The notes beneath the pieces are model-generated. The model was given only the letters and a program-made list of their open reading frames with translations, made no database searches and had not been told where the DNA came from. This document shows positions 1-8,605 of a DNA stretch of 64,000 bases, in pieces; position 1 is the stretch's first letter, and the number at the start of each line of letters is the position of its first letter. Position numbers and translations under genes: made by a program. This DNA comes from Microbacterium laevaniformans (GTDB lineage Bacteria > Actinomycetota > Actinomycetes > Actinomycetales > Microbacteriaceae). The stretch spans positions 1,736,001-1,800,000 of the forward strand of contig NZ_JAFBCE010000001.1 in the NCBI RefSeq assembly GCF_016907555.1, read 5' to 3'.

Positions 1-800
1 GGGATGGCGAGCGGAACACCGAGGAGGAAGGCGCCGAGCGCGATGCCGGTGGCGTCGATCGTCGCAACGAGCAACTGCGTGCGCGCATACGTGACGACGG
101 TGCGCCAGCCGGCGCGGCCGGCACCGTCGACCTCGCTGCGCGCGCGTCGCGGGAACAGGCGCACGACCCAGCTCCAGATGCCACCGCCGTCGGCGAGGGT
201 GCACAGCAGGATGAACAGCGTGAGCACCGCGCCGGTGGCGACGTGGCCGACGGTGGAACCGACCGCCAGAGCCCCCGACCAGAGCACCTCCGCCTGCTGC
301 TGCAGGTAGCCGCCCGCCTGGACGAGGAGATCGTCGATCTGCTGCGCCGTGAGGTGGAGCGGCCCGTCGATGAGGTACTGACGGAACTGGCCGATCGCTT
401 CGGTGGTGCGCACCTGCACGCTCGACCACTCACGGGTGATCTGCCAGATCGCCAGCCACAGCAGCCCTCCGATCACCGCAACCGTGCCGAGCACCGACAG
501 GACGATCGCCAGCCACCGCGGTACCCCGTGCGCCAGCATCCAGGTGAAGGCCGGCCACAGCAGCGCGGTGACGAGGATCGCCACCATCAGCGGGATCACC
601 AGGAGCTTCAGCTGGATGACGAGCCAGATCAGGATGCCGGCCGCGATGGCGATGACCACGAACCGCCACGCATACGCCGTCGCGACTCTGAGGCCCCGAG
701 GAAGCCCGCGGTCGATGTCGGAGGCGACCGTGCGCTCGCGCAGAGTGTCGAGGAACGACCCGCGCGGCGCGGCGCCGTGTCTGTCGTCGGTGCCGCTCAT
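1..800 (-). CDS. AI-2E family transporter, C-terminus cut by window edge
   Basis: About 266 residues of a polytopic inner-membrane protein are present, starting at the ATG at 798-800; the 3' part lies outside the window. A soluble N-terminal stretch of about 45 residues is followed by two close hydrophobic segments (around residues 47-82), a third near 93-116, a long amphipathic loop, then a further segment near 190-210. That is the layout of the AI-2E/PerM family (PF01594), whose members export or exchange small solutes. The substrate cannot be inferred. It starts 16 bases after the HtpX stop on the same strand, so it is probably the last gene of that transcription unit. Confidence 0.8.
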   Translation of the reverse strand, partial: MSGTDDRHGAAPRGSFLDTLRERTVASDIDRGLPRGLRVATAYAWRFVVIAIAAGILIWLVIQLKLLVIPLMVAILVTALLWPAFTWMLAHGVPRWLAIVLSVLGTVAVIGGLLWLAIWQITREWSSVQVRTTEAIGQFRQYLIDGPLHLTAQQIDDLLVQAGGYLQQQAEVLWSGALAVGSTVGHVATGAVLTLFILLCTLADGGGIWSWVVRLFPRRARSEVDGAGRAGWRTVVTYARTQLLVATIDATGIALGAFLLGVPLAI

Positions 801-816
801 CCCGCCAGTCTAGAAC

Positions 817-1704
817 TCAGAACCGTCCGCCCATTTCCTGCAGACGGGCGATGCGATCCGGGATCGGTGGATGCGTGGCGAACAGGCGCTCCATCGCACC
901 GGGTCGAAGCGGGTCGCTGATCCAGAGGTGAGCCATCGACGTGTTCGCCTTGGCGAGCGGTCGGCCGTACTCCCCCAGCTTGGCAAGAGCAGATGCCAGG
1001 CCGTCGGGGTCGCGGGTGGTGAGAGCACTGGTCGCATCGGCGAGGTATTCGCGCTGGCGCGAGATGGCTGCCTGGACGACCGCGGCCATCAGCGGCGCCA
1101 CGATCGCGGCGACCAGGCCGAAGATGAGGAAGAAGAGCTGGGACTGGCTGTTTCCGCCGCGCCGGCCGCCCCCGAAGAAGGCCATCCGCAAGAGGATGTC
1201 CGCCACGAGCCCCACGGCGACCACGAGACCGAACACCACGAGCGTGACGCGGATGTCGTAGTTGCGGATGTGCCCGAGCTCATGCCCGAGCACCCCCTCG
1301 AGTTCACGATCCGTCATGATCTCGAACAGGCCCGTCGTCACCGTGATCGCCGCGCGCTCTGGCGTGCGTCCGGTCGCGAAGGCGTTGGGCGCGGCATCCT
1401 CGACGACATAGAGCCGCGGCATGGGGGTGCCCGTCGTCAGACACAGGTTCTCGACGATCCGGTAATAGCGCGGAGCCTCCTCGCGCGTCACCTCCTGCGC
1501 ACCCGACAGCGCGAGGGCTTCGCGGTCGGCGACGAAATACTGCACGGTCGCGTAGCCCGTGGCCCCCAGGAGCACGAACGCCGAGATCCACCAGTTGTTG
1601 CCCGCGAGCCATCCCGCCGCCAGGCCGATCAGTCCGAGGACGATGATGAAGCCGGCCAGGATCAGCCAGGTGTTGCGCTTGTTGCGGGCGATCGCGGAGT
1701 ACAT
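817..1704 (-). CDS. htpX: HtpX-like M48 membrane metalloprotease
   Basis: This 295-residue protein is a membrane-embedded zinc protease of family M48B, expected to degrade misfolded membrane proteins. The zinc motif HELGH is at residues 141-145, and the third ligand is Glu219 in the segment SRQREYLADA. Hydrophobic segments lie at about 14-34, 39-57, 153-172 and 190-210, leaving the catalytic site on the cytoplasmic face as in E. coli HtpX. Length and topology are typical. It follows a LemA gene by 13 bases; this HtpX-LemA pairing recurs in many bacteria, although the role of LemA in it is not settled. Confidence 0.92.
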   Translation of the reverse strand: MYSAIARNKRNTWLILAGFIIVLGLIGLAAGWLAGNNWWISAFVLLGATGYATVQYFVADREALALSGAQEVTREEAPRYYRIVENLCLTTGTPMPRLYVVEDAAPNAFATGRTPERAAITVTTGLFEIMTDRELEGVLGHELGHIRNYDIRVTLVVFGLVVAVGLVADILLRMAFFGGGRRGGNSQSQLFFLIFGLVAAIVAPLMAAVVQAAISRQREYLADATSALTTRDPDGLASALAKLGEYGRPLAKANTSMAHLWISDPLRPGAMERLFATHPPIPDRIARLQEMGGRF

Positions 1705-1717
1705 GCCGCCCGCCCGA

Positions 1718-2284
1718 TCAGAACTGGATGCGCGGCGGCTCGGCGATGGCGGCGCCGTCGACGACCTCGAAGAACTCCCGCTCGTGGAAGCCGAGGTTGC
1801 GCGCGAACATGTTGTTCGGGAACACCTTGATCTTCGTGTTCAGCTCGCGCACGCCGCCGTTGTAGAAGCGACGGGACGCCTGGATCTTGTCCTCGGTGTC
1901 GACGATCGACTGCTGCAGCTGGAGGAAGTTCTGACTCGCCTGCAGCTGCGGATACGCCTCGGCGACCGCGAACAGCGACTTCAGCGCCTGCTGCATGTGG
2001 CCTTCGGCCACGCCGGCTTCGGCGGGTGAGCCGGCGGTGAGCGTCTCCGCGCGGGCGCGGGTGACGTTCTCGAAGACCGCCTTCTCGTGCGCCGCGTACC
2101 CCTTGACCGTCTCGATGAGATTGGGCAGCAGATCAGCGCGCCTCTTCAGCTGCACGGTGATGTCGCTCCACGCCTCGTCGACGCGCACACCGAGCGCGAC
2201 CAACGAGTTGTAGGTCGCCCAGAGATAGATTCCGGCGATCACCACCAGAGCGACGACGATCAGGACCGGGATCAGCCATTCCAT
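1718..2284 (-). CDS. lemA: LemA family protein
   Basis: A 188-residue protein with one N-terminal membrane segment (about residues 5-25) and a long alpha-helical extracytoplasmic or cytoplasmic bundle. The LemA hallmark NSLV-LGVRVDEAWSDI lies just after the membrane segment, and the conserved LLPNLIETVKGYA stretch follows. The family has no agreed biochemical function. Here it directly precedes htpX on the same strand, which suggests a shared envelope-quality-control role; that is inference from the neighbourhood. It is the first gene of the unit. Confidence 0.9.
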   Translation of the reverse strand: MEWLIPVLIVVALVVIAGIYLWATYNSLVALGVRVDEAWSDITVQLKRRADLLPNLIETVKGYAAHEKAVFENVTRARAETLTAGSPAEAGVAEGHMQQALKSLFAVAEAYPQLQASQNFLQLQQSIVDTEDKIQASRRFYNGGVRELNTKIKVFPNNMFARNLGFHEREFFEVVDGAAIAEPPRIQF

Positions 2285-2391
2285 ACGACTCCCATCGACT
2301 GAGGATCATCCTATCGGCGCGAGGGGCCACGTCATCCGCCGCGGCCAGCACTCCCAGCGGTTCCCCATCTGCACAGGTGCGAGACAGACCC

Positions 2392-3705
2392 TCACGCGCC
2401 GAGGACGCGGTCGAGATAGGCGTTGCGGAACATGCGCGTCGGATCGAGGCGGTCACGCAGCGCCAGGAAGTCGTCGAAGCGCGGATACCGCTCGCGCAGA
2501 GCCGCCGCATCGAGCGTGTGCAGCTTTCCCCAGTGCGGCCGGCCGGCGTGGGCGCGCATGATCTCCTCGACGGCGGCGAAATAGGCACGGTGGTCGGCGC
2601 GCCAGTATCGATGCACGGCGATGTAGCCGCTGTCACGCGCGTAGGCCGTCGAGAGCCACCGGTCGTCCGCGGGCGCCACCCGCACCTCGATCGGGAACTC
2701 GATGCGCCACCCCGACGCGTCCACGAGGTCGCGCACCTCACGAAACGCCGACGCCAGCTCGTCCAGCGGCACGGCGTACTCCATCTCACGGAAGCGCACG
2801 CTGCGCTGCGTGGTGAACACGCGATGCGACGCATCGGAGAACCGCCGATCCCCCCACACCCGGGCGGACAGCCAGTTGATCGCCGGCACGAGCGGCGGGG
2901 CGAGCCGACCGGCGCTGCACACCAGTTGGTGCACGCCGTTGCCCACGATCCGCTCATCGAGCATGCGCGACAGGGGCGACAGCGGGGCCGTCGGCGCATC
3001 TGTCGGCATCCGGGTGTTCGTCTTCGTCAGGGCGACAGTGGTGTGCGGAAACCAGTAGAACTCGAAGTGGTCGACGCCGCGGACGCGCGCATCGAGGTCG
3101 TCCACGACGGCGTCGAGAGGTTCGGGCTGTTCCTGTGCGCCGAGCGCGAACGCCGGCACGCATTGGAGCGTCACGTCGACGAGGATGCCGAGGGCGCCCA
3201 GACCGAGCGCGACGGCAGGCAGCAGTTCGGGCTCGTTCTCGTCGCCGACGGTGAGCAGCTCTCCATCCGCCGTGACGAGCGTGGCACCCACGACCTGGGT
3301 CGCCAGTCCCCCGTGACCGAGACCGGTGCCATGGGTGCCGGTCGAGAGCGCTCCGGCGATGGTTTGACGATCGATGTCGCCGAGGTTCGCCATCGCGAGA
3401 CGGTGGGGCGCGAGCAGCGCCGGAATGCGGTGCAGTCGCGTGCCGGCCAGCAGGCGCACACGCCCGCGCTCGCGATCGACGGCGATCACGCCGCTCAGCT
3501 CGCTCAGATCCAGCAGGGTTCCCGGCGCCGCCGCGATCCCGGTGAAGCTGTGTCCGGCGCCGACAGCCTTCAGCGCGCGCCCGCGAGCGCCGGCCGAGCG
3601 CGCGGAACGGCGCACCGCCTCGATCGTCGTGGGGTACTCCACCAGCTGCGGGCGCACGCTCTCGGTGCGCGCCCAGTTCTGCCATGTGCCGCCGGGCCGT
3701 GTCAC
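2392..3705 (-). CDS. FAD-linked sugar-1,4-lactone oxidase (D-arabinono/L-gulono-lactone oxidase family)
   Basis: A 437-residue flavoprotein of the VAO/ALO family. The N-terminal FAD-binding domain carries GAGHS at residues 49-53, with His52 at the position that is often covalently flavinylated. The HWGK motif of the ALO domain is at 391-394, followed by the typical C-terminal YPRFDDFLALRDRLDP segment. Such enzymes oxidise aldono-lactones or sugar alcohols (xylitol/alditol oxidases are relatives). The sequence does not decide the substrate. Its start overlaps the stop of the upstream PLP enzyme by 4 bases (ATGA), so the two are translationally coupled. Confidence 0.85.
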   Translation of the reverse strand: MTRPGGTWQNWARTESVRPQLVEYPTTIEAVRRSARSAGARGRALKAVGAGHSFTGIAAAPGTLLDLSELSGVIAVDRERGRVRLLAGTRLHRIPALLAPHRLAMANLGDIDRQTIAGALSTGTHGTGLGHGGLATQVVGATLVTADGELLTVGDENEPELLPAVALGLGALGILVDVTLQCVPAFALGAQEQPEPLDAVVDDLDARVRGVDHFEFYWFPHTTVALTKTNTRMPTDAPTAPLSPLSRMLDERIVGNGVHQLVCSAGRLAPPLVPAINWLSARVWGDRRFSDASHRVFTTQRSVRFREMEYAVPLDELASAFREVRDLVDASGWRIEFPIEVRVAPADDRWLSTAYARDSGYIAVHRYWRADHRAYFAAVEEIMRAHAGRPHWGKLHTLDAAALRERYPRFDDFLALRDRLDPTRMFRNAYLDRVLGA

Positions 3706-4934
3706 AGGAAGCTCTTCCCTTCGCCGCGGTAGGTGGCGGCTTCGCCGACGAGGCTCTCGCCGAGGGTGAGCTGGTAGCGGTCGACGCGCTCGGACAGCTC
3801 ACCGCTCTTCGCGTGGCGGAACCAGACCCTGTCGCCCACGCGAAGGCGGCGCGCCGACTCGCCCTGCAGGGGCGTCTGCACCTCCCCGGCGCCCTCCCGC
3901 GCGAGGGTCTTGAGCCCGGTCGGCCACACCGGGCGGGGCTGGCGAGAGGCGACGGGCGGGCCCGACGCGATCCATCCGCCTCCCAGGACGACGGCGATGT
4001 CCTCGAGCGGCTTGCGCACGACCTCGAGCGCGAAGGCTGCGGCGGGCGCCGGCATGAAAGCGCGGTAGCCGTCGAACAGGTGACCGGCGAGCAGCCCGCT
4101 GCCGGCCGTCGTCTCGGTGACGGCCGGGTCGGCTGCCGTGTACTCCAATGAGCCGGTGCCGCCGCCGTTGACGAACTCCAGGTGCGTGATCTCACGCAGC
4201 CCCGCCACGATCGCTCCCCGCCGGGCGACGAGCTCGTCCCGTGATTGGTGCTGCATCCAGCGGATGACACCGTCGCCGGAACCGGTGTGGTCGGGTTGTC
4301 CGGCGATCTGTGCCTCGTACATCATCAGGCCGACCAGCTCGAAACCGGGACGGGCGACGATGGAGCGCGCAAGCCGCACGACTTCCGCCGGTTCGTGCAC
4401 AGGCGAGCGACGCACGCCGATGTGGCCCAGCACGGGTGCCCGCCACGATGCGTCCGCATCGATCGCGACACGGATGCGTGCGCGAGAGGCGGGAGCGGCG
4501 ACGGCATCCACCGCATCCAGCTGGGCGGGATCGTCGACCATCAGCGTGATCCGGTGCGCGAGATCGTCGTCGCCGACGAGCTGCTCCAACGCCGCGCGGT
4601 CCACGCTCGGGTATCCGAGCACGATGTCGTCATGCTCGCGCGCGAGCCAGAGCGCCTCAGGAAGCGTGAAGGCGAGGATGCCGCGGTAACCCCCGATCGC
4701 GAGGGTGGCGTCCAGGACCTCACGGACGCGGATCGACTTGCTGGCCACGCGGATCGGCACACCCGCGGAGCGGACCACGAGATCCATCGCGTTGAACCGG
4801 AGCGCATCGAGGTCGATGGCGGCCACGGGTCCGGCCACTGCCGAGACCGCGGCCGATCGTGCCGTCCAGAACGCCGCCGGCTCATCCCAGCCCGGGCCGG
4901 TGGCAGGGGGAAGGCTCAGGAGGTCCAGGCTCAT
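3702..4934 (-). CDS. PLP-dependent amino-acid deaminase/aldolase (D-serine dehydratase-like fold)
   Basis: This 410-residue protein has an alanine-racemase-type N-terminal barrel (PF01168); Lys66 in VASKSIRVRE is the expected Schiff-base lysine. A C-terminal D-serine-dehydratase-like domain (PF14031) follows. Eukaryotic D-serine dehydratases bind zinc through a C-terminal His-x-Cys, but here the equivalent reads RHAK (residues 373-376), so the cysteine is absent. D-threonine aldolase or a related beta-elimination activity are alternatives. I chose the ATG at 4934, which gives MSLDLLSLPP; an in-frame ATG at 4979 would add 15 unconserved-looking residues. It overlaps the lactone oxidase start by 4 bases, suggesting joint expression, although no common pathway is evident. 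Confidence 0.8.
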   Translation of the reverse strand: MSLDLLSLPPATGPGWDEPAAFWTARSAAVSAVAGPVAAIDLDALRFNAMDLVVRSAGVPIRVASKSIRVREVLDATLAIGGYRGILAFTLPEALWLAREHDDIVLGYPSVDRAALEQLVGDDDLAHRITLMVDDPAQLDAVDAVAAPASRARIRVAIDADASWRAPVLGHIGVRRSPVHEPAEVVRLARSIVARPGFELVGLMMYEAQIAGQPDHTGSGDGVIRWMQHQSRDELVARRGAIVAGLREITHLEFVNGGGTGSLEYTAADPAVTETTAGSGLLAGHLFDGYRAFMPAPAAAFALEVVRKPLEDIAVVLGGGWIASGPPVASRQPRPVWPTGLKTLAREGAGEVQTPLQGESARRLRVGDRVWFRHAKSGELSERVDRYQLTLGESLVGEAATYRGEGKSFL

Positions 4935-5041
4935 CGGTTCGGGCTCTTTCGCTCGTGAGGGCACCAGCCTAGATGACACGGGGTGTCATCCGCAGTGGAA
5001 CTCGAGGGATCTTTCGGCCGGCTGACGCGCATCGGCGGGAG

Positions 5042-5114
5042 TACCCCCGGACGGACTCGAACCGACACTGAAGCGATTTTAAGTCGCCTGCCTCTGCCAT
5101 TGGGCTACGGGGGC
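5042..5114 (-). tRNA. tRNA with UAA anticodon (Leu by anticodon), class-I short variable loop
   Basis: A complete 73-nt cloverleaf can be folded. The acceptor is GCCCCCG/CGGGGGT with a G1-U72 wobble. The D-arm is GCCC/AGGC. The anticodon stem GGCGA/UCGCU has loop CUUAAAA, giving UAA. The variable loop is only five nucleotides (UCAGU). The T-arm is GUCGG/CCGUC with loop UUCGAGU and one U-U mismatch, and the discriminator is A73. CCA is not encoded. A UAA anticodon reads UUA leucine codons, but bacterial leucine tRNAs are class II with a long variable arm, so this is atypical. It sits between the ndh terminator and the PLP-enzyme gene. Confidence 0.8.
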
Positions 5115-5146
5115 CCGCTACCAGGGTAGCGACGCCACACGCACGA

Positions 5147-5177
5147 AACCCCCACACCGCCGGGGCGGGTGGGGGTT
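5147..5177 (-). terminator. Hairpin downstream of ndh
   Basis: A perfect 9-bp inverted repeat (AACCCCCAC at 5147-5155 and GTGGGGGTT at 5169-5177) with a 13-base G/C-rich loop lies 20 bases after the NDH-2 stop. On the minus strand the second arm ends in GGGGGTTT, a short U tract. It should separate ndh from the tRNA gene. Confidence 0.75.
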
Positions 5178-5197
5178 CATGACGCGCGAACCGCGGT

Positions 5198-6667
5198 TCA
5201 GCTGGCGGCGGTGGCCTTCTCCTCGACCTTGGGCTCGGCCGCACCGGTCTTCTCGGCAGCGACCGACTTCGGGTCGATCGCCGGTGCCGCCGGGGCAGCA
5301 GCCGGCGCCGCCGGGCGCGGACGCGAGGCGAACTCCTCGAACACGTAGCGCGGGTTCTGGACGGTCTGCAGCGACACGTTGTCGCGGCGGAGCCAGAAGT
5401 TGTGCCACCAGTCGCCGATCACGCGCCACTTGCGCTCCCACGAGGGCATGGCCAGACCGTGGTAGCCGCGGTGCGCGCACCACGCGATGAAGCCCTTGAG
5501 CGCAATGTTTCGCGACTGGAAGACACCGTTGTACAGTCCCAGGCCGGCGACGGCACCGAGGTTGTGATGGATGTACTCGCGGGGCAGCTCGTCGCGGAGG
5601 ACGGCCACCAGGTTCTTCGCGAGCAGCTTGGCCTGACGGACGGCGTGCTGCGCGTTGGGCACGCAATAGCCGCCGACGCCCTTGCCCGTGAGGTCCGGGA
5701 CGGCGGATACGTCACCGGCCGCCCACGCGCCCTCGACGACCTCGTCCGCCGTTCCGACACGCAGGTCGGCACGGGTGCGGATGCGGCCGCGTTCCTCCAC
5801 CGGCAGGTCGCTGCCCCGCACGACGGTGGGGTTGGCCATGACGCCGGCGGTCCAGATGATGAGATCGGTCGGGATGACCTCGCCGGTCGAGAGCTCGACG
5901 TTGCCGTCCACGGCGCCGGTGACCTGGGTGTCGAGGTGCACGTTGGCGCCCCGCTTGGCGAGGTCCTTGAGCACCCACTCGCTCGTCTTCAGCGACACCT
6001 CGGGCATGATGCGCCCCATCGCTTCGACGAGGTGGAAGTGGGTGTCCTCGAAGCGCAGCTGCGGGTAGTCCTTCAGCAGCGAAGAGGCGAGAGCGCGGGT
6101 CTCCGCGAACACCTCGATGCCCGCGAAGCCACCGCCGACGACCACGACGGTCAGAAGGCGGTCGCGTTCGGGACCGGCGGGGAGGTTGGCCGCACGGTCG
6201 AAGTTTGTGAGGATGCGGTCGCGGACGGCGACGGCCTCCTCGATCGTCTTCAGGCCGATCGCGTTCTCGGCGATGCCGAGGATCGGGAAGGTGCGCGAGA
6301 CAGCACCGGCGGTCACCACGATCTGGTCGTAGCTCTCCTGCCACGCGTCGCCCACGGCCGGCGTGATGGTGGCCGTGCGGGTGGCGTGGTCGATGCCGGT
6401 GACCTTGGCGGTGACGACACGCGTCTTCTTCAGGTGCCGACGCAGGCCCACGACGACGTGACGAGCTTCGATCTCACCGGCCGCGACCTCGGGCAGGAAG
6501 GGCTGATACGTCATGTACGGCAGCGGGTCGACGATCGTGACCTCGGCCTCACCCTTGCGCAGGTGCTTCTCGAGCTTCCACGCCGTGTAGAAGCCGGCGT
6601 AACCGCCACCGACGATGAGGATCTTGGGCACGGCACGCGCAGCCGTGCTGGTCTCTGTGTGAGTCAC
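5198..6667 (-). CDS. ndh: Type II NADH:quinone oxidoreductase (NDH-2)
   Basis: A 489-residue single-subunit flavoprotein that passes electrons from NADH to menaquinone without pumping protons. The first Rossmann motif GGGYAG is at residues 20-25 and binds FAD; a second, VVVVGGGFAGIE, near residue 180 binds NADH. The C-terminal part contains the amphipathic membrane-anchoring region, followed by an Ala/Pro-rich tail. The start is the GTG at 6665-6667 (VTHTETS), preceded by AAGGAG about 11 bases upstream. The open frame extends much further upstream but only as a shadow of the protease gene. A strong hairpin follows the stop. Confidence 0.93.
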   Translation of the reverse strand: MTHTETSTAARAVPKILIVGGGYAGFYTAWKLEKHLRKGEAEVTIVDPLPYMTYQPFLPEVAAGEIEARHVVVGLRRHLKKTRVVTAKVTGIDHATRTATITPAVGDAWQESYDQIVVTAGAVSRTFPILGIAENAIGLKTIEEAVAVRDRILTNFDRAANLPAGPERDRLLTVVVVGGGFAGIEVFAETRALASSLLKDYPQLRFEDTHFHLVEAMGRIMPEVSLKTSEWVLKDLAKRGANVHLDTQVTGAVDGNVELSTGEVIPTDLIIWTAGVMANPTVVRGSDLPVEERGRIRTRADLRVGTADEVVEGAWAAGDVSAVPDLTGKGVGGYCVPNAQHAVRQAKLLAKNLVAVLRDELPREYIHHNLGAVAGLGLYNGVFQSRNIALKGFIAWCAHRGYHGLAMPSWERKWRVIGDWWHNFWLRRDNVSLQTVQNPRYVFEEFASRPRPAAPAAAPAAPAIDPKSVAAEKTGAAEPKVEEKATAAS

Positions 6668-6687
6668 AGGTGGAAGCACTCCTTGAA

Positions 6688-8052
6688 TCAACGGCTCGGA
6701 GTACGAGGTGCGCGCTCCGATCTGATGCGCCGGGCAGCAGCAGTGACACCGAGCGCGACCAGTATAGCCGTCAGGGTCACCCCCACGAGCGGCACGGTTC
6801 CGTAGAGGAGGGTCTCGACGCTGGGCAGCAGCGGAGAACGCCGGTCGAGCGTCTCGGCCGCCGGCAGCTGTTCGATGGTGACGGGCGAGGAGGTCGGGGT
6901 GGGCTGGGGACCGGCGTCGGCGCGACGGTACAGCCGGATCCAGTCGGACAGACTTCCCATCGGGTTGCTGTCGACGCTTGCGACCGACGCGCTCACCGCG
7001 GCGTTCGCATCGATGAGCCCGTAGCCGTACTTCTCGTCGGGCACCTTGGTCGCCGCGGCGGCGGGCCGCGCCGTCTTGATGATGCGGTTGATGACGTTGT
7101 CGGCGTCCAGGTCGGGGTGAGCCGAACGCACGAGCGCCGCGATGCCGGCCACGATGGGCGCGGCCCCGCTGGTCCCGTCCCAGACGACGAGCTGCCCGTC
7201 GGCGGAGACACCGAGCAGCTGCTCGCTCGGCGCGGAAATGCCGATGGTGATGCCCTGCGTCGAAGCCTGTTCGCTGGCAGTGCCGGCACGGTTGACACCG
7301 CCGACGGTCAGCACCCCGGGGATGGTCGCCGGCGCGCCCACCTCTTCGGTACCGCTGCCCTTGTTTCCGGCGGCCACCACGACCACGACGTCGTGCTCGA
7401 ACGCGTATTGGAAGGCATCGTCCCAGGACGGGTCCCAGGTCAGGGTGTTCGTCGTGAACGAGAGGTTGATGATGTCGGCGCCGTGATCGACGGCCCACTT
7501 CATCGCATCGGCGACCTGCTGCACGAACGGCACCGAGGATGCCGCGCCGAATCCGATCGACAGCGAGAGCAGATTCGCCTCGGGGGCGACGCCGATCATC
7601 CCAGTGTCGGCACCGGTTCCGCGGGCGGCCGCCAACGAGGCCACCCAGCTGCCGTGGTTGGCATCGACAGCCCCGACCGGGGTGCGCCCGTCCGACGACC
7701 CCGCTCCGGAGAAGTCCGCTCCCCCGACGACCGCACCGGAGAACTCCACCGGAGAACGCCCGATGCCCGTATCGATGACCGCGATCGTCACCCCCTTGCC
7801 GCGGGTGGTCTGCCACGCCTGCCGGATGCCGTACTCGTCGAGCCAGTACTCCGCCGCGCGGGCGGGATCGCCCGTTCCCGGCGGAGGTGCCGTCGCGGCG
7901 AGGGCCGACGGCCCGGCGGGAGCCGTCGGGGCAGGGTCGCCAGCGGCGACGGCGACCGCGGGAATGCTCGCCGCACCCGCCGCCAGCTGCCCGCCCAGCG
8001 CGATCAGCACGGCCGCGACGACGGCGACGACACGCCGCCGCCGAGCGCTCAC
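6688..8052 (-). CDS. Secreted, membrane-anchored subtilisin-like serine protease (S8, mycosin-like)
   Basis: A 454-residue S8 peptidase with the triad Asp94 (VIDTGIG), His133 (DANHGSWVA) and Ser295 (DGTSGAAP), plus the oxyanion Asn of AAGN at 227-230. An N-terminal Arg-rich start plus hydrophobic stretch (8-28) looks like a signal peptide. A C-terminal transmembrane segment (about 418-440) followed by Arg residues would anchor it, the topology of mycosins. No ESX/type VII genes are nearby, so a secretion role is not supported here. The start is the GTG at 8050-8052, which overlaps the DUF501 stop as GTGA, implying translational coupling. Confidence 0.88.
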   Translation of the reverse strand: MSARRRRVVAVVAAVLIALGGQLAAGAASIPAVAVAAGDPAPTAPAGPSALAATAPPPGTGDPARAAEYWLDEYGIRQAWQTTRGKGVTIAVIDTGIGRSPVEFSGAVVGGADFSGAGSSDGRTPVGAVDANHGSWVASLAAARGTGADTGMIGVAPEANLLSLSIGFGAASSVPFVQQVADAMKWAVDHGADIINLSFTTNTLTWDPSWDDAFQYAFEHDVVVVVAAGNKGSGTEEVGAPATIPGVLTVGGVNRAGTASEQASTQGITIGISAPSEQLLGVSADGQLVVWDGTSGAAPIVAGIAALVRSAHPDLDADNVINRIIKTARPAAAATKVPDEKYGYGLIDANAAVSASVASVDSNPMGSLSDWIRLYRRADAGPQPTPTSSPVTIEQLPAAETLDRRSPLLPSVETLLYGTVPLVGVTLTAILVALGVTAAARRIRSERAPRTPSR

Positions 8053-8567
8053 ACCGCGCTCCGCGGGTGGGCGCACGTGCAGCGCTCGGGCGACCACTCG
8101 GCGCGCGCGAGCGCGAGGTCGCCGATCGGGTTCACGCCGGCTCCGGCGGCCAACGCGTGCCCCGCCAGGGCATGCAGACACTTCACCCGCGTCGGCATCC
8201 CGCCCGCGGAGATGCCGGCGATCTCCGGCACGTCGCCGTAGACCGCTCGATCGGACAGGTACGCCTCGTGCGCCGCCAGATACGCGGCGGCGACGTCCTC
8301 ATCGTCGGCGAGCAGGGCGGCCAGCTCGGGCATCACCTGGTTCGCCTCCAATGCCGACATCGCGGCCGTCGCCCCGGGATGGGTGAGGTAGTAGAACGTG
8401 GGAAACGGTGTGCCGTCGGGAAGCCGCGGTTCTGTGGCGACAACCGTCGGGTTGCCGCAGGCGCAACGCGCGGCGATGCCGACGACGCCACGCATCGGAC
8501 GCCCCAACTGGGACCGCATGGCCTCGAGGTCGGCGGCGGAAGCGGGGCTGAGAGGGGGATGCGGCAC
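8049..8567 (-). CDS. DUF501 domain protein
   Basis: A 172-residue protein matching the DUF501 family, a conserved actinobacterial protein of unknown function found next to the septum-formation initiator and enolase genes. It contains a GRPMRGVVGIAARCACGNPTVV segment and a conserved FPTFYYLTHP stretch. Four cysteines, including CAC in the N-terminal third and CTC near the end, could bind metal, but this is only suggestive. It lies between FtsB/DivIC and the subtilase, and its stop overlaps the protease start (GTGA), so the two are likely co-translated. Confidence 0.9.
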   Translation of the reverse strand: MPHPPLSPASAADLEAMRSQLGRPMRGVVGIAARCACGNPTVVATEPRLPDGTPFPTFYYLTHPGATAAMSALEANQVMPELAALLADDEDVAAAYLAAHEAYLSDRAVYGDVPEIAGISAGGMPTRVKCLHALAGHALAAGAGVNPIGDLALARAEWSPERCTCAHPRSAV

Positions 8568-8605
8568 CCGTCAAGGGTACCGGGGCGCGCTGACCGACCG
8601 CTGGA

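Noticed and set aside
6668..7816. Upstream extension of the ndh reading frame to about 870 codons
   Set aside because: The extra part is a different frame of the subtilase gene; NDH-2 begins at the GTG near 6667 just before the FAD motif.
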